Assembly (NCBI GenBank): GCA_964567685.1
Contig: CAZMNO010000001.1
Span: 1-64,000, forward strand
From: UBA5972 sp964567685
Lineage (GTDB): Bacteria > Pseudomonadota > Alphaproteobacteria > Rhodobacterales > Rhodobacteraceae
DNA length: 64,000 nt
Direction of reading: 5' to 3'
Shown here: positions 24,985-33,365 of the stretch, piece after piece
Layout: each line of letters starts with the position of its first letter
Numbering within the stretch: the stretch's first letter is position 1
Position numbers and translations under genes: made by a program
The notes under the pieces: generated by a model
Told to the model about the DNA's origin: nothing
The model's database searches: none
Seen by the model: only the letters and a program-made list of their open reading frames with translations

Positions 24985-26474
24985 TTCTTCTTCCCGAAAC
25001 CACTGAGACCTGGGGGCAAGGCCGTGCCACCGCCCAAACCAGGAAGTTTGCCGCCTGCGCCCATCTGCTTGGCTGCCGCTTCCAGCGCTTTGGGGTCCAT
25101 GCCGGCGCCCATATCGGCAGGCATGCCGCCTTTGCCGAACATGCCCTTCATCGCCTGTTTCAGCATGCCGCCCTTGCCCATCTTCTTCATCATGTCGCCC
25201 ATCTGGCGCTGCATTTTCAGAAGTTTGTTAAGCTCGCTGACCTCCAGCCCCGCCCCTTTGGCGACGCGTTTCTTGCGGCTGGCCTGCATGATTTTCGGGT
25301 TGGCGCGTTCCTTTTTGGTCATCGACTGGATGAGGGCGATCTGGCGTTTCAGAACCTTGTCGTCCATCCCTGCCGCTTCCATCTGGCCTTTCATCTTGCC
25401 CATGCCCGGCATCATGCCCATGACGCCTTCCATGCCACCCATTTTCAGCATCTGTTCAAGCTGCGCGCGCAGGTCGTTCATATTGAACTGGCCCTTCTGG
25501 AAGCGCTTCATCATGCGTTCGGCCTGTTCAGCCTCGATGGTTTCCTGCGCCTTTTCGACCAGTGAAACGATATCGCCCATGCCAAGGATACGGCCAGCGA
25601 TGCGCTCGGGGTGGAACTTTTCAATCGCGTCCATCTTTTCGCCAAGGCCGACGAATTTGATCGGTTTGCCGGTGACGGCGCGCATGGAAAGTGCCGCTCC
25701 GCCGCGGCCGTCGCCGTCCATACGGGTGAGAACGACGCCTGAGATGCCGATGCGGCTGTCAAAGTTTTCTGCCGTGTGGACCGCGTCTTGTCCGGTAAGG
25801 CCGTCAACCACCAGCAGGGTTTCCCGCGGCTTGGTGATATCTCGGACAATCTCGACCTCTTCCATCAGGGTATCGTCGATGGAAAGGCGGCCAGCGGTAT
25901 CGAGCATATAGACGTCGTATCCGCCGAGCGTTGCCTGCTGTTTGGCGCGCTTGGCGATATCACCCGGTTTTTCGCCTTTGACGATGGGCAGGGTATCGAC
26001 GCCGATCTGGGTGCCCAGCACCGCAAGCTGGTCCATCGCCGCCGGACGGTAGACATCGAGCGAGGCCATCAGCACGCGTTTCCCTGATTTTTCCTTCAGG
26101 CGTTTGGCCAGTTTGGCGGTCGTGGTGGTCTTACCGCCGCCCTGCAGACCGACCATCAGGATCGGGGCCGGGGGGCTGTCGATCTTGAGTTCGCCAGCAT
26201 TGGCGTCTTCGCCTGCCAAGAAATGCACCAGTTCATCATGAACGATTTTAACGACCTGCTGGCCGGGGGTGACCGATTTGGTGACCGCCTGACCGGTGGC
26301 TTTCTCCTGAATGGCCTTAACGAAATCGCGGGCAACCGGCAAGGAGACGTCAGCCTCCAAAAGGGCGACGCGGACCTCTCTGAGAGCGGTCGAGACATCA
26401 GCCTCGCTGAGCGCGCCTTGTTTTGTGAGCTTATCGAAGACGCCGGAGAGGCGGTCTGACAGGCTTTCAAACAT
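24981..26474 (-). CDS. ffh: Signal recognition particle protein Ffh
   Basis: 497 aa SRP54 GTPase that targets nascent membrane proteins to FtsY. N domain at the start (MFESLSDRLSGVFDKLTKQG), then G1 GLQGGGKTTTTAKLA, DVYRPAAMDQL, G3 DTAGR, G4 TRMDGDGRGG. The C-terminal M domain is methionine-rich (MGMMPGMGKMKG) with the RNA-binding SKKRVAKG-like helix, and ends in a Gly-rich tail. I start at ATG 26474, preceded by AAGGAGG; the frame runs 62 codons further upstream without homology. Confidence 0.98.
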   Translation of the reverse strand: MFESLSDRLSGVFDKLTKQGALSEADVSTALREVRVALLEADVSLPVARDFVKAIQEKATGQAVTKSVTPGQQVVKIVHDELVHFLAGEDANAGELKIDSPPAPILMVGLQGGGKTTTTAKLAKRLKEKSGKRVLMASLDVYRPAAMDQLAVLGTQIGVDTLPIVKGEKPGDIAKRAKQQATLGGYDVYMLDTAGRLSIDDTLMEEVEIVRDITKPRETLLVVDGLTGQDAVHTAENFDSRIGISGVVLTRMDGDGRGGAALSMRAVTGKPIKFVGLGEKMDAIEKFHPERIAGRILGMGDIVSLVEKAQETIEAEQAERMMKRFQKGQFNMNDLRAQLEQMLKMGGMEGVMGMMPGMGKMKGQMEAAGMDDKVLKRQIALIQSMTKKERANPKIMQASRKKRVAKGAGLEVSELNKLLKMQRQMGDMMKKMGKGGMLKQAMKGMFGKGGMPADMGAGMDPKALEAAAKQMGAGGKLPGLGGGTALPPGLSGFGKKK

Positions 26475-26631
26475 ATGGTGTCCTCCTTGGGACCGGTTGC
26501 AATTGCCCCCGATATGGGAGCCAAAGCGCCAAACGACAAACTCCCCCGTGGGCGAAACTCGCTGACGGGGGGCGATCCGGGCATAAGGCCTGCGGACCGG
26601 AAGCAATTGGCACTTCCGTTGAATTGTGGTG

Positions 26632-26660
26632 GCTCTAGTGGAGAATTGGGTTAAGGTCAA
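26632..26660 (-). promoter_or_regulatory. Sigma-70 promoter for the ffh operon
   Basis: On the minus strand TTGACC, 17-bp spacer, TAGAGC, about 160 bp before ffh. The -35 box ends 2 bp before the DUF1697 start codon on the other strand, so the two genes are tightly divergent. Confidence 0.55.
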
Positions 26661-26662
26661 GC

Positions 26663-27196
26663 ATGGCTGTGAATATCGCTCTTTTGCGCGGAATCAACGT
26701 CGGCGGGAACCGGATCTTACCGATGGCCGAACTTCGTCAGATGCTGGAAGAACTGGGTGCACGCGATGTAAGCACCTATATTCAGAGCGGTAATGTCGTT
26801 TTTGACGGTGAGATCGAGGCAGGCGTGATTGCTGGCGCGATAGAAGCGGCCAAGGGGTTTCGCCCCGAAGTGCTGGTCATTCCGTTTGAATCGTTTGAGC
26901 CGGTGGTTGCGGGCAACCCGTTTCCCGAAGCAGAAGACGACCCAAAGGCGCTGCACGTTTTCTTTCTGGCCTCGCCATCTCTTGCAAATGAGGCCGAGCT
27001 TGAAGCGGTTAAGGGGCCGGAGGAGCGATTTGTTCTAACCGAGCGGGCATTGTTTTTGCACACACCAAAATACCTGTCAGGTTCGAAACTTGCGGTGCGG
27101 CTGGAGGGTATGCTGGGCGTGGTGACGACTGGGCGAAACTGGCGAACGGTTGAGAAGATCAGGGAGATGGCGCGGGCGATGTCTTGCGTGACCTGA
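26663..27196 (+). CDS. DUF1697 family protein
   Basis: 177 aa, the usual length. The family start VNIALLRGINVGGNRILPMAEL and the block ARDVSTYIQSGNVVF (residues 34-48) are diagnostic. Biochemical function is unknown. It is divergent from ffh, with almost no room for its own upstream control region, so its promoter must overlap the ffh -35 area. Confidence 0.88.
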   Translation: MAVNIALLRGINVGGNRILPMAELRQMLEELGARDVSTYIQSGNVVFDGEIEAGVIAGAIEAAKGFRPEVLVIPFESFEPVVAGNPFPEAEDDPKALHVFFLASPSLANEAELEAVKGPEERFVLTERALFLHTPKYLSGSKLAVRLEGMLGVVTTGRNWRTVEKIREMARAMSCVT

Positions 27197-27250
27197 AGAT
27201 TGGCGAACCGGTTGGCACAAACCCCTGCTGAGAGGTTTGTGCCAATAGTT

Positions 27251-27625
27251 CTAAGCTGTTGCATTGGCCTTCAAAGGCAACTGATCCCTGTGCGCATAGG
27301 CGATGATGGCCGAGGCGATGCCAAGAACGATGGCAGGCACAGCGCTGGGCCCGAGAATGAACAGATGCGCGAGGGTTGCACCGATCATGGTGGCTGCCAA
27401 CAAAAGCGCCCCAAAGGCCTGAATGCCGGGGACAAACAGGGCGATGGCGGAACCGACCTCGATAATTCCGGTCACATAGCGGAACCATTGGCCTACACCG
27501 ATAGCCTCGAACGTGCCGACCATCATTTCGACACCGGCGAGTTTTGCAAGACCGGCGGCGAGAAAGGCCAGTGCGGTCAGGGCTTTGAGGCCAAGCAGGC
27601 CATATTTTTTGACGTTATCAGACAT
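27251..27625 (-). CDS. DoxX family membrane protein
   Basis: 124 aa with four hydrophobic helices. LLGLKALTALAFLAAGLAKL is the first helix; the PxF.. and GxxE turn region (GTFEAIGVGQWFRYVTGIIE) is typical for DoxX/SURF4-like proteins. It follows the broken azoreductase gene after 23 nt with AGGAGA before its ATG, and is probably co-transcribed with it under the divergent LysR regulator. Confidence 0.85.
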   Translation of the reverse strand: MSDNVKKYGLLGLKALTALAFLAAGLAKLAGVEMMVGTFEAIGVGQWFRYVTGIIEVGSAIALFVPGIQAFGALLLAATMIGATLAHLFILGPSAVPAIVLGIASAIIAYAHRDQLPLKANATA

Positions 27626-27648
27626 GAGATTTCTCCTGTGTTGACTGA

Positions 27649-28263
27649 TTATGCTGCCTTTTTCAGATCAAGCTGACCGATTTGGTCCTCGGCCTTTTTG
27701 AGGGCTGCGTCCGGGTCCATCGCCAGACCGGTTGCGGAAACGTAGGCAACGTCGGTGATGCCGATGAAGGCCAGAACCTGGGTCAGATAGGTGGTGGCAT
27801 GATCGGCAGGCGAGCCGACGGGCACGCCACCGGACGCGACGGTGACAATTGCGCGTTTGCCTTCCAGCAGGCCCTCAGGACCGGCCTCAGTGTAACGGAA
27901 GGTTTCGCCGGCCCGGCAAATCAGATCAATCTAGGCCTTGAGCGATGCGGGCACACCGAAATTGTAGATCGGTACGCCGATCACCAGCACGTCGGCTGCG
28001 CGCAATTCAGTGACCAGCTCGTCTGAGAGCGTCAGGAGGTCTTTTTGTGCATCGGTGCGGTCGTCCGCCGGGGTGAAATTGGCACCGATCCAGTCTTCAC
28101 TGACTGTTGGCAGGCCTTTGGTCACGTCGCGGGTCACGAGATTTGAATCACTGTTTTCCGCCACGAACCTGTCGGCAACCTGTGCTGAAAGCTGGCGGGA
28201 AACGGATCCGCTGACGCGGCTCGAGCTGTCGATTTTAAGGATATTCAGGGGTGAGTTTGTCAT
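27649..28263 (-). pseudogene. azoR: FMN-dependent NADH-azoreductase with amber stop at codon 111
   Basis: 204 codons in one frame. The N-terminal flavodoxin-like part is intact (ILKIDSSSRVSGSVSRQLSA; VLVIGVPIYNFGVPASLKA), then TAG at 27933-27931 stands where AzoR proteins have Trp (SLKAWID). Beyond it the frame continues undisturbed: IDLICRAGETFRYTEAGPEG, then VTVASGGVPV and KKAEDQIGQLDL to TAA. One base, TGG to TAG, explains it; nothing else has decayed. It may be a recent inactivation or a sequencing error. A 110-residue product would lack half the FMN-binding fold. Confidence 0.85.
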
Positions 28264-28321
28264 GTGTCTGGCCTTTGATTGCTGTTGCCCGGCAGAAATA
28301 GGCCAAATGGAATTGAACAAA

Positions 28322-28344
28322 AGATCAATATGTGCACATGATCT
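28322..28344. promoter_or_regulatory. LysR-type operator
   Basis: AGATCA-N11-TGATCT is a perfect inverted repeat of the T-N11-A class bound by LysR regulators. Its core is the palindrome ATGTGCACAT. It lies 4 bp before the LysR start and about 60 bp before azoR, so it probably controls both. Confidence 0.7.
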
Positions 28345-28348
28345 GTGC

Positions 28349-29287
28349 ATGAATGAACAGAAAGACTCGTTGAAAGGCTGGGATGAGGTTCGCATTGCCT
28401 ACCATGTAGCGCGACTTGGTACTCTGACTGCAGCGGCCAAGTATCTTGGCGTGCATCACGCGACGGTTATCCGGCATATCGATAATCTTGAAGGACGGCT
28501 TGGCAGCAAACTGTTCCAACGCAATCCACGCGGCTATCTGCCAACGGAGGCGGGTCTTGAGCTGATGCAGGTGGCGGCCGCGACCGAGGATCAGTTCTCG
28601 CAACTGATCGGCAGGCTGAAGGGACGCAGCGAAACGGTCAGCGGTGACCTTATCTTCACATCACTTGGCGGGCTTTCCCCGCAGATCACGCCTTTGCTTG
28701 TGGAGTTTGCCCGGATCTACCCCGATGTGCGCCTGTCTTACATCACGGATACGCGGGTGTTTCGCATGGAATATGGCGAGGCGCATGTGGCGTTGCGTGC
28801 CGGGCCGCAGCCAACCGAGCCTGACAATATCGCCCAGGCGGTTGCCCGTTTCCCTGTCGCGCCGTTTGCGCACCGGTCTTATGTTGAAAAATATGGGCCC
28901 TTGCGCGGCGCGGCTGACGCCCGGAACCACCGCTTTGTCGGGAGCATAGCGGAATTCAAGCGGGCGCCGTTTTATAATTGGATGAAGGCCAACGTACCGG
29001 ACGAAGCCGTGGTCTATCGCGTTTCTGATCTGCGCAATCTTGAGGACGCGGTTCATGCGGGTGCCGGGATCGGCTTTTTATCCCTGTGGTCGGGCAAATC
29101 GAACCCGGATCTGGTTCAGATGATGCCCACCAAAGCAGAGTGGGATACGCAGCTTTGGCTGGTAACCCATGTCGATCTTCACCGCACGGCAAAGGTTCGC
29201 GCTTTGTCAGGATTTCTGAAAGAGCACGTACGATCCAAGGTCGAGATGTTGGAAGACCAGCAGCAAGTCGCTGATTATAAGCCGTAA
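28349..29287 (+). CDS. LysR-family transcriptional regulator
   Basis: 312 aa. The N-terminal HTH is VARLGTLTAAAKYLGVHHATVIRHIDNLE, somewhat diverged from the usual LysR helix, followed by GSKLFQRNPRGYLPTEAG. The effector domain begins near residue 100 (GDLIFTSLGGLSPQITPLLV). I start at ATG 28349, the first in-frame Met of the HTH; the longer frame overlaps azoR. Divergent from azoR-doxX across an 85-bp spacer, so it most likely regulates them in response to quinones or electrophiles (inference). Confidence 0.9.
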   Translation: MNEQKDSLKGWDEVRIAYHVARLGTLTAAAKYLGVHHATVIRHIDNLEGRLGSKLFQRNPRGYLPTEAGLELMQVAAATEDQFSQLIGRLKGRSETVSGDLIFTSLGGLSPQITPLLVEFARIYPDVRLSYITDTRVFRMEYGEAHVALRAGPQPTEPDNIAQAVARFPVAPFAHRSYVEKYGPLRGAADARNHRFVGSIAEFKRAPFYNWMKANVPDEAVVYRVSDLRNLEDAVHAGAGIGFLSLWSGKSNPDLVQMMPTKAEWDTQLWLVTHVDLHRTAKVRALSGFLKEHVRSKVEMLEDQQQVADYKP

Positions 29288-29343
29288 TTTCGTATCCGGT
29301 ATTGCTCGCGAGGAGTGAAAGCGCCTGTCAGACTGGCTAAAGT

Positions 29344-29359
29344 TTTACCAGTTGATAAA
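29344..29359 (+). promoter_or_regulatory. Putative RutR-type operator before preT
   Basis: TTTACCA-GT-TGATAAA matches the RutR consensus TTGACCA-NN-TGGTCAA at 11 of 14 positions and keeps the 7-2-7 layout. It lies 57 bp before preT. It is weaker than the sites at 35638-35686. Confidence 0.5.
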
Positions 29360-29415
29360 AAATTAAACCTGTGGCAACCTGTCTGAAATGACACCAAACA
29401 GGGGAGAGGGTCAGG

Positions 29416-30735
29416 ATGTCAGCTGATCAGTTCACGCCGGGTATTGCCGCCGGTCGTTTGTCTGCCACAGAAATTGCCGCCAACTTTCATGATCTTCATC
29501 CGCCGCTTGACGACCACGCGGCACAGGTTGCGGCTGATCGGTGCTATTTCTGCCATGACGCGCCCTGCATGGAGGCCTGCCCGACGACGATCGATATCCC
29601 GCTGTTCATCCGTCAGATATCAACCGGAACGCCCGAAGCGGCGGCGCGGACGATTTTCAGCCAGAATATTCTGGGTGGCATGTGCGCGCGGGTCTGCCCG
29701 ACGGAAACCCTGTGTGAAGAGGTTTGTGTGCGCGAGGAGGCCGAGGGCAAGCCGGTGATCATCGGCCAGTTGCAGCGCTATGCGACGGATCGGTTGATGG
29801 CGGCAGATGGTCATCCTTTTGAACGTGCGGCAACCACGGGTAAAACTGTTGCTGTTGTCGGCGCGGGCCCCGCGGGACTGTCTTGTGCGCACAGGCTGGC
29901 GATGAAAGGGCATCAGGTTACGATCTATGATGCGCGCGCCAAGGGTGGCGGGCTGAATGAATATGGGATCGCGGCTTATAAGGCCGTTGATGGATATGCC
30001 CAGTCCGAACTTGACTGGTTGATGGGGATCGGTGGGATCAGTCTGGTGAATGGCGCGAGACTGGGAGAGAGCCTTTCCCTGGACGATCTGCAAAAGGACC
30101 ATGATGCTGTTTTTCTGGCGATTGGTCTGGCGGGTGTGAATGCACTGGCGATTGAGGGGAATGACCGGGAGGGGGTTGCCGACGCCGTGGATATGATCGC
30201 GTCTTTGCGTCAGTCATCCGACAAGACCGACATTGCCGTTGGTCGCAATGTGGTGGTGATTGGTGGTGGGATGACCGCGGTGGACGCTGCTGTGCAGTCG
30301 CGCCTGCTGGGCGCTCAGAACGTCACCATGGCGTATCGGCGCGACAAGGCGGCGATGGCGGCCTCGGAGTTTGAGCAGGAGCTTGCGGCCTCGCACGGGG
30401 TTCGGCTTCTTTACAATGCGGCACCTAGGGCGGTGACTGAAAACGGTGTGGTTTTTGCCCGAACGGAAACGGTTGACGGCAAGCTGGTGGAAACCGGTGA
30501 GAGTTTTGAGATTGAGGCGGATCAGGTGCTGAAGGCCATTGGTCAGACGCTGGAAGGAGCGCCGGATGTGCTGGCGCTGGAAGGGCGCAAGATCCGGGTG
30601 GATGAGAGCGGCCGGACCTCGGTAGCTGGCATCTGGGCCGGGGGAGATTGCGCCTCGGGTGGTGATGATCTGACGGTGACGGCGGTGGCCGAAGGGCGCG
30701 ATGCAGCGGAGGATATCCATGCGGCAATTTTTTAA
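29416..30735 (+). CDS. preT: NAD-dependent dihydropyrimidine dehydrogenase, PreT subunit
   Basis: 439 aa. N-terminal [4Fe-4S] ligands C43, C46, C51, C55 (CYFCHDAPCMEAC) and C90, C94, C100, C104. FAD-binding VAVVGAGPAGLSCAHRLA comes near residue 145, and the NADH site VVVIGGGMTAVDAA near 275. Together with PreA it reduces uracil and thymine to dihydropyrimidines. It is related to the small subunit of glutamate synthase, but the partner gene preA just downstream settles the call. GGGAGAGGG precedes the start, and a RutR-like site lies upstream. Confidence 0.93.
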   Translation: MSADQFTPGIAAGRLSATEIAANFHDLHPPLDDHAAQVAADRCYFCHDAPCMEACPTTIDIPLFIRQISTGTPEAAARTIFSQNILGGMCARVCPTETLCEEVCVREEAEGKPVIIGQLQRYATDRLMAADGHPFERAATTGKTVAVVGAGPAGLSCAHRLAMKGHQVTIYDARAKGGGLNEYGIAAYKAVDGYAQSELDWLMGIGGISLVNGARLGESLSLDDLQKDHDAVFLAIGLAGVNALAIEGNDREGVADAVDMIASLRQSSDKTDIAVGRNVVVIGGGMTAVDAAVQSRLLGAQNVTMAYRRDKAAMAASEFEQELAASHGVRLLYNAAPRAVTENGVVFARTETVDGKLVETGESFEIEADQVLKAIGQTLEGAPDVLALEGRKIRVDESGRTSVAGIWAGGDCASGGDDLTVTAVAEGRDAAEDIHAAIF

Positions 30736-31105
30736 CAGCAGCCGCGGCAGTCTATGGATCACGATCAGCACCTTTGCATTCCTGATCGCGGCATCCTCAA
30801 CCGTAGCCCAGCAATCTCATTGGATTTATGGCGAATGGTGCTCGGACAATGAAATCATGTACGCAGATAACACGGGTGTCGGTTTCAACGAGCATACCTC
30901 CTGCGGCTGGACCGCTGCACCGGGTGATATTTCACCCACTCTACTGACTCTGGCCTGTCGCAATATTTATTACGATGGTGAGATCGCAGTAGAGGCGCAT
31001 CACGAAATGCTGAAGCTGAAAGTAACGCGGATGTCAGCCGCTGAACTCTCGATCCGGTTTGGTGATGACGATGCGGCGGTCAGTTTCACAAAATGCACGG
31101 AATGA
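30719..31105 (+). CDS. Small secreted protein between preT and preA
   Basis: 128 aa, family not recognised. The ATG lies 17 nt inside the end of preT with GGAGG six bases before it, which makes this start convincing. A signal peptide is clear (SLWITISTFAFLIAASSTVA, cleavage near AQQ). The mature part has four cysteines (WCSDN, SCGW, ACRN, KCTE), probably two disulfides, and starts WIYGEWCSDN. It interrupts the otherwise contiguous preT-preA pair, so it may be expressed with the pathway, but a periplasmic role is not explained by it. Confidence 0.75.
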   Translation: MRQFFNSSRGSLWITISTFAFLIAASSTVAQQSHWIYGEWCSDNEIMYADNTGVGFNEHTSCGWTAAPGDISPTLLTLACRNIYYDGEIAVEAHHEMLKLKVTRMSAAELSIRFGDDDAAVSFTKCTE

Positions 31106-31117
31106 ACGAGGAAAGGA

Positions 31118-32425
31118 TTGAACATGGCTGACCTCACAAGTGATTTTATCGGGATCAAATCCCCGAACCCGTTCTGGCTGGCCTCTGCCCCGCCGACGGA
31201 TAAGGAATATAACGTCCGGCGGGCATTTGAGGCTGGCTGGGGTGGTGTTGTCTGGAAGACGCTGGGCGAGGACGGGCCGCCGATCGTCAATGTCAGCGGG
31301 CCCAGATATGGCGCGATCTGGGGGGCGGACCGACGGTTGCTGGGGCTTAATAATATCGAGCTGATCACCGACCGCCCGCTTCAGGTCAATCTGGATGAAA
31401 TCAAGCGGGTCAAGAAGGATTATCCGGACCGGGCGCTGGTGGTCAGCCTGATGGTGCCCTGTGAAGAAGGGCCATGGCGGGAGATTCTGGCCAAGGTCGA
31501 AGATACGGGGGCTGACGGGGTTGAGCTTAATTTCGGCTGCCCGCATGGGATGGCGGAACGCGGGATGGGATCGGCCGTGGGGCAGGTGCCGGAGTATATC
31601 CAGATGGTCACCGAATGGGTGAAGCATTATTCCGATCTGCCCTGCATCGTGAAGCTGACACCCAATATCACCGATATCCGCAAACCTGCCGAAGCCGCCC
31701 TGCATGGCGGCGCTGATGCGGTGAGCCTGATCAACACGATCAATTCGATCACTTCGGTCAATCTTGACAGTTTCGCGCCTGAACCCACCATTGACGGGGT
31801 CGGGGCGCATGGCGGCTATTGCGGCCCGGCGGTGAAGCCGATTGCCCTGAACATGGTGGCCGAGATCAAGCGCAATGCGCTGACGGCGGATCTGCCGGTA
31901 AGCGGCATTGGCGGGGTGACGACCTGGCGCGATGCGGCGGAATATCTGGCGCTGGGCGCTGGCAATGTGCAGGTCTGTACGGCAGCGATGACTTACGGGT
32001 TTCACATCGTGCAGGAGATGATTTCGGGTCTTTCACAATGGATGGATGAAAAGGGGCATGAAAGTGTCGGCTCGGTGGTTGGGCGCGCGGTGCCCAAATG
32101 CCGTGACTGGCAGGATCTGAACCTCAACTATGTCACCAAGGCCGAGATCGATCAGGACAAGTGTATCAAATGCGGGCGCTGCTTTGCTGCCTGCGAAGAT
32201 ACCAGCCATCAGGCGATTCTGATGGGTGAAAACCGGGTGTTCACGGTGGATGACAGCGAATGCGTGGCATGCAATCTCTGCGTCAATGTCTGCCCGGTTG
32301 AGGGGTGTATCAGAATGCGCGAGCTGGCGCTTGGCGAGGTCGATGAGCGGACCGGGCGCAAGGTTGAGGAATACGCAAACTGGCAGACCCATCCGAACAA
32401 CCCGGCATCGCGCGCCGCTGAATAG
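31118..32425 (+). CDS. preA: NAD-dependent dihydropyrimidine dehydrogenase, PreA subunit
   Basis: 435 aa. It begins DFIGIKSPNPFWLASAPPTD, as in DHODH-like FMN barrels, with NFGCPHGMAERGMGSA as the FMN/substrate loop and GIGGVTTWRDAAEYLALGA near residue 270. Two C-terminal [4Fe-4S] motifs follow: CIKCGRCFAAC and CVACNLCVNVC. It catalyses reduction of uracil/thymine with electrons from PreT. Downstream of the small secreted gene by 12 nt. Confidence 0.95.
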   Translation: MNMADLTSDFIGIKSPNPFWLASAPPTDKEYNVRRAFEAGWGGVVWKTLGEDGPPIVNVSGPRYGAIWGADRRLLGLNNIELITDRPLQVNLDEIKRVKKDYPDRALVVSLMVPCEEGPWREILAKVEDTGADGVELNFGCPHGMAERGMGSAVGQVPEYIQMVTEWVKHYSDLPCIVKLTPNITDIRKPAEAALHGGADAVSLINTINSITSVNLDSFAPEPTIDGVGAHGGYCGPAVKPIALNMVAEIKRNALTADLPVSGIGGVTTWRDAAEYLALGAGNVQVCTAAMTYGFHIVQEMISGLSQWMDEKGHESVGSVVGRAVPKCRDWQDLNLNYVTKAEIDQDKCIKCGRCFAACEDTSHQAILMGENRVFTVDDSECVACNLCVNVCPVEGCIRMRELALGEVDERTGRKVEEYANWQTHPNNPASRAAE

Positions 32426-32454
32426 GCTTTGCCGCGCTCTGCGCGTGCAAGGGG

Positions 32455-32513
32455 CGGAGGGGGCTGTCTACCCCCTCCGGACCTCCCCCGAGGATATTTT
32501 CAAAAGAAGAAGT
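32455..32513 (+). repeat. REP-like element with GAGGATATTTT tail
   Basis: A hairpin CGGAGGGGG/CCCCCTCCG is followed by CCCCCGAGGATATTTTCAAA and AGAAGAAG. The tail also appears at 45139-45163. It lies in the 185-bp gap after preA and may help end that transcript. A related GAGTATTTCTGAAACAATG form occurs at 40470 and 60501. Confidence 0.65.
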
Positions 32514-32610
32514 TTCAGGATGTACCGGGTTTTCTGCCGTATCAGAAAAAGCTGGACGGGGTGGAGGTGCGCTGTCAGGTTCCCTGCGTGACTGATCCCG
32601 GGAGAGCGTT

Positions 32611-33303
32611 TTGTTTCAGAGAGATCATCTGGCCTACGACCCGATCGACCTGCCTGACAGGGCCGATCTGAGTGATGCGGAAATGCAAAAAGAGGCGGAG
32701 CGGTTTCTTGACCGGATGCGCCGTCGCCATACGGTCAGGGATTACACCGATCAGCCGGTTGACCGCGCGGTGATCGAGGCCTGTGTTCAGGCTGCCGGAA
32801 CTGCGCCGAGCGGTGCAAACCACCAGCCCTGGCATTTCGTTGCGATCACCGATCCTGAGATCAAGCACAGGATCCGCCTTGCTGCCGAGGAAGAGGAACG
32901 GCGGTTTTATGATGGTGGCGCGGGCGAGGAATGGCTGAAAGCGCTGGAGCCGATCGGGACATCCGACAACAAGCCGCATCTTGATATCGCGCCCTGGCTG
33001 ATCGTTGTATTTGCCCAGCGCTGGGGGCAGTTTGACGATGGCACGCGTTACAAGAATTATTACGTGCCGGAAAGCGTTGGCATCGCCACCGGGTTTTTGC
33101 TGGCAGCACTGCATCACGCCGGGCTTTCAACGCTGGTGCATACGCCCAATCCAATGCGGTTTCTCAACAAATTGCTGGGTCGGCCAGCTTCGGAGAAGCC
33201 TGTGATGATCATTGCGGTCGGTCATCCGGCACAAGACGCGAAGATTCCCAGTGTTGCCAAGATCAAGAAACCGCTCAGCGATATTCTGTCGACGATGGAA
33301 TGA
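32611..33303 (+). CDS. Nitroreductase family protein
   Basis: 230 aa FMN-dependent oxidoreductase fold. FLDRMRRRHTVRDYTDQPVD is the conserved R-T-R/RDY start and AAGTAPSGANHQPWHFVAIT the FMN-binding block; LHHAGLSTLVHTPNPM and the last helix complete it. It resembles the iodotyrosine-deiodinase/BluB-like branch rather than classical NfsB. TTG initiator with GGAGAG just before. Placed inside the pyrimidine locus, it might act on a pyrimidine or a by-product, but nothing in the sequence proves that. Confidence 0.85.
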   Translation: MFQRDHLAYDPIDLPDRADLSDAEMQKEAERFLDRMRRRHTVRDYTDQPVDRAVIEACVQAAGTAPSGANHQPWHFVAITDPEIKHRIRLAAEEEERRFYDGGAGEEWLKALEPIGTSDNKPHLDIAPWLIVVFAQRWGQFDDGTRYKNYYVPESVGIATGFLLAALHHAGLSTLVHTPNPMRFLNKLLGRPASEKPVMIIAVGHPAQDAKIPSVAKIKKPLSDILSTME

Positions 33304-33365
33304 TGATGAGAACCCGGTCAGGAGATTACGTGTTTCTCCGATATCGTTTGCCTGAGGCGCGCTGA

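Noticed and set aside
24774..25911. Long plus-strand open frames over ffh
   Set aside because: Antisense shadows of the Met-rich M domain and G domain of ffh.
27931..27933. Amber codon as a genuine pyrrolysine site
   Set aside because: AzoR is not a pyrrolysine protein, the expected residue is Trp, and no support for pyrrolysine use in this lineage is visible.
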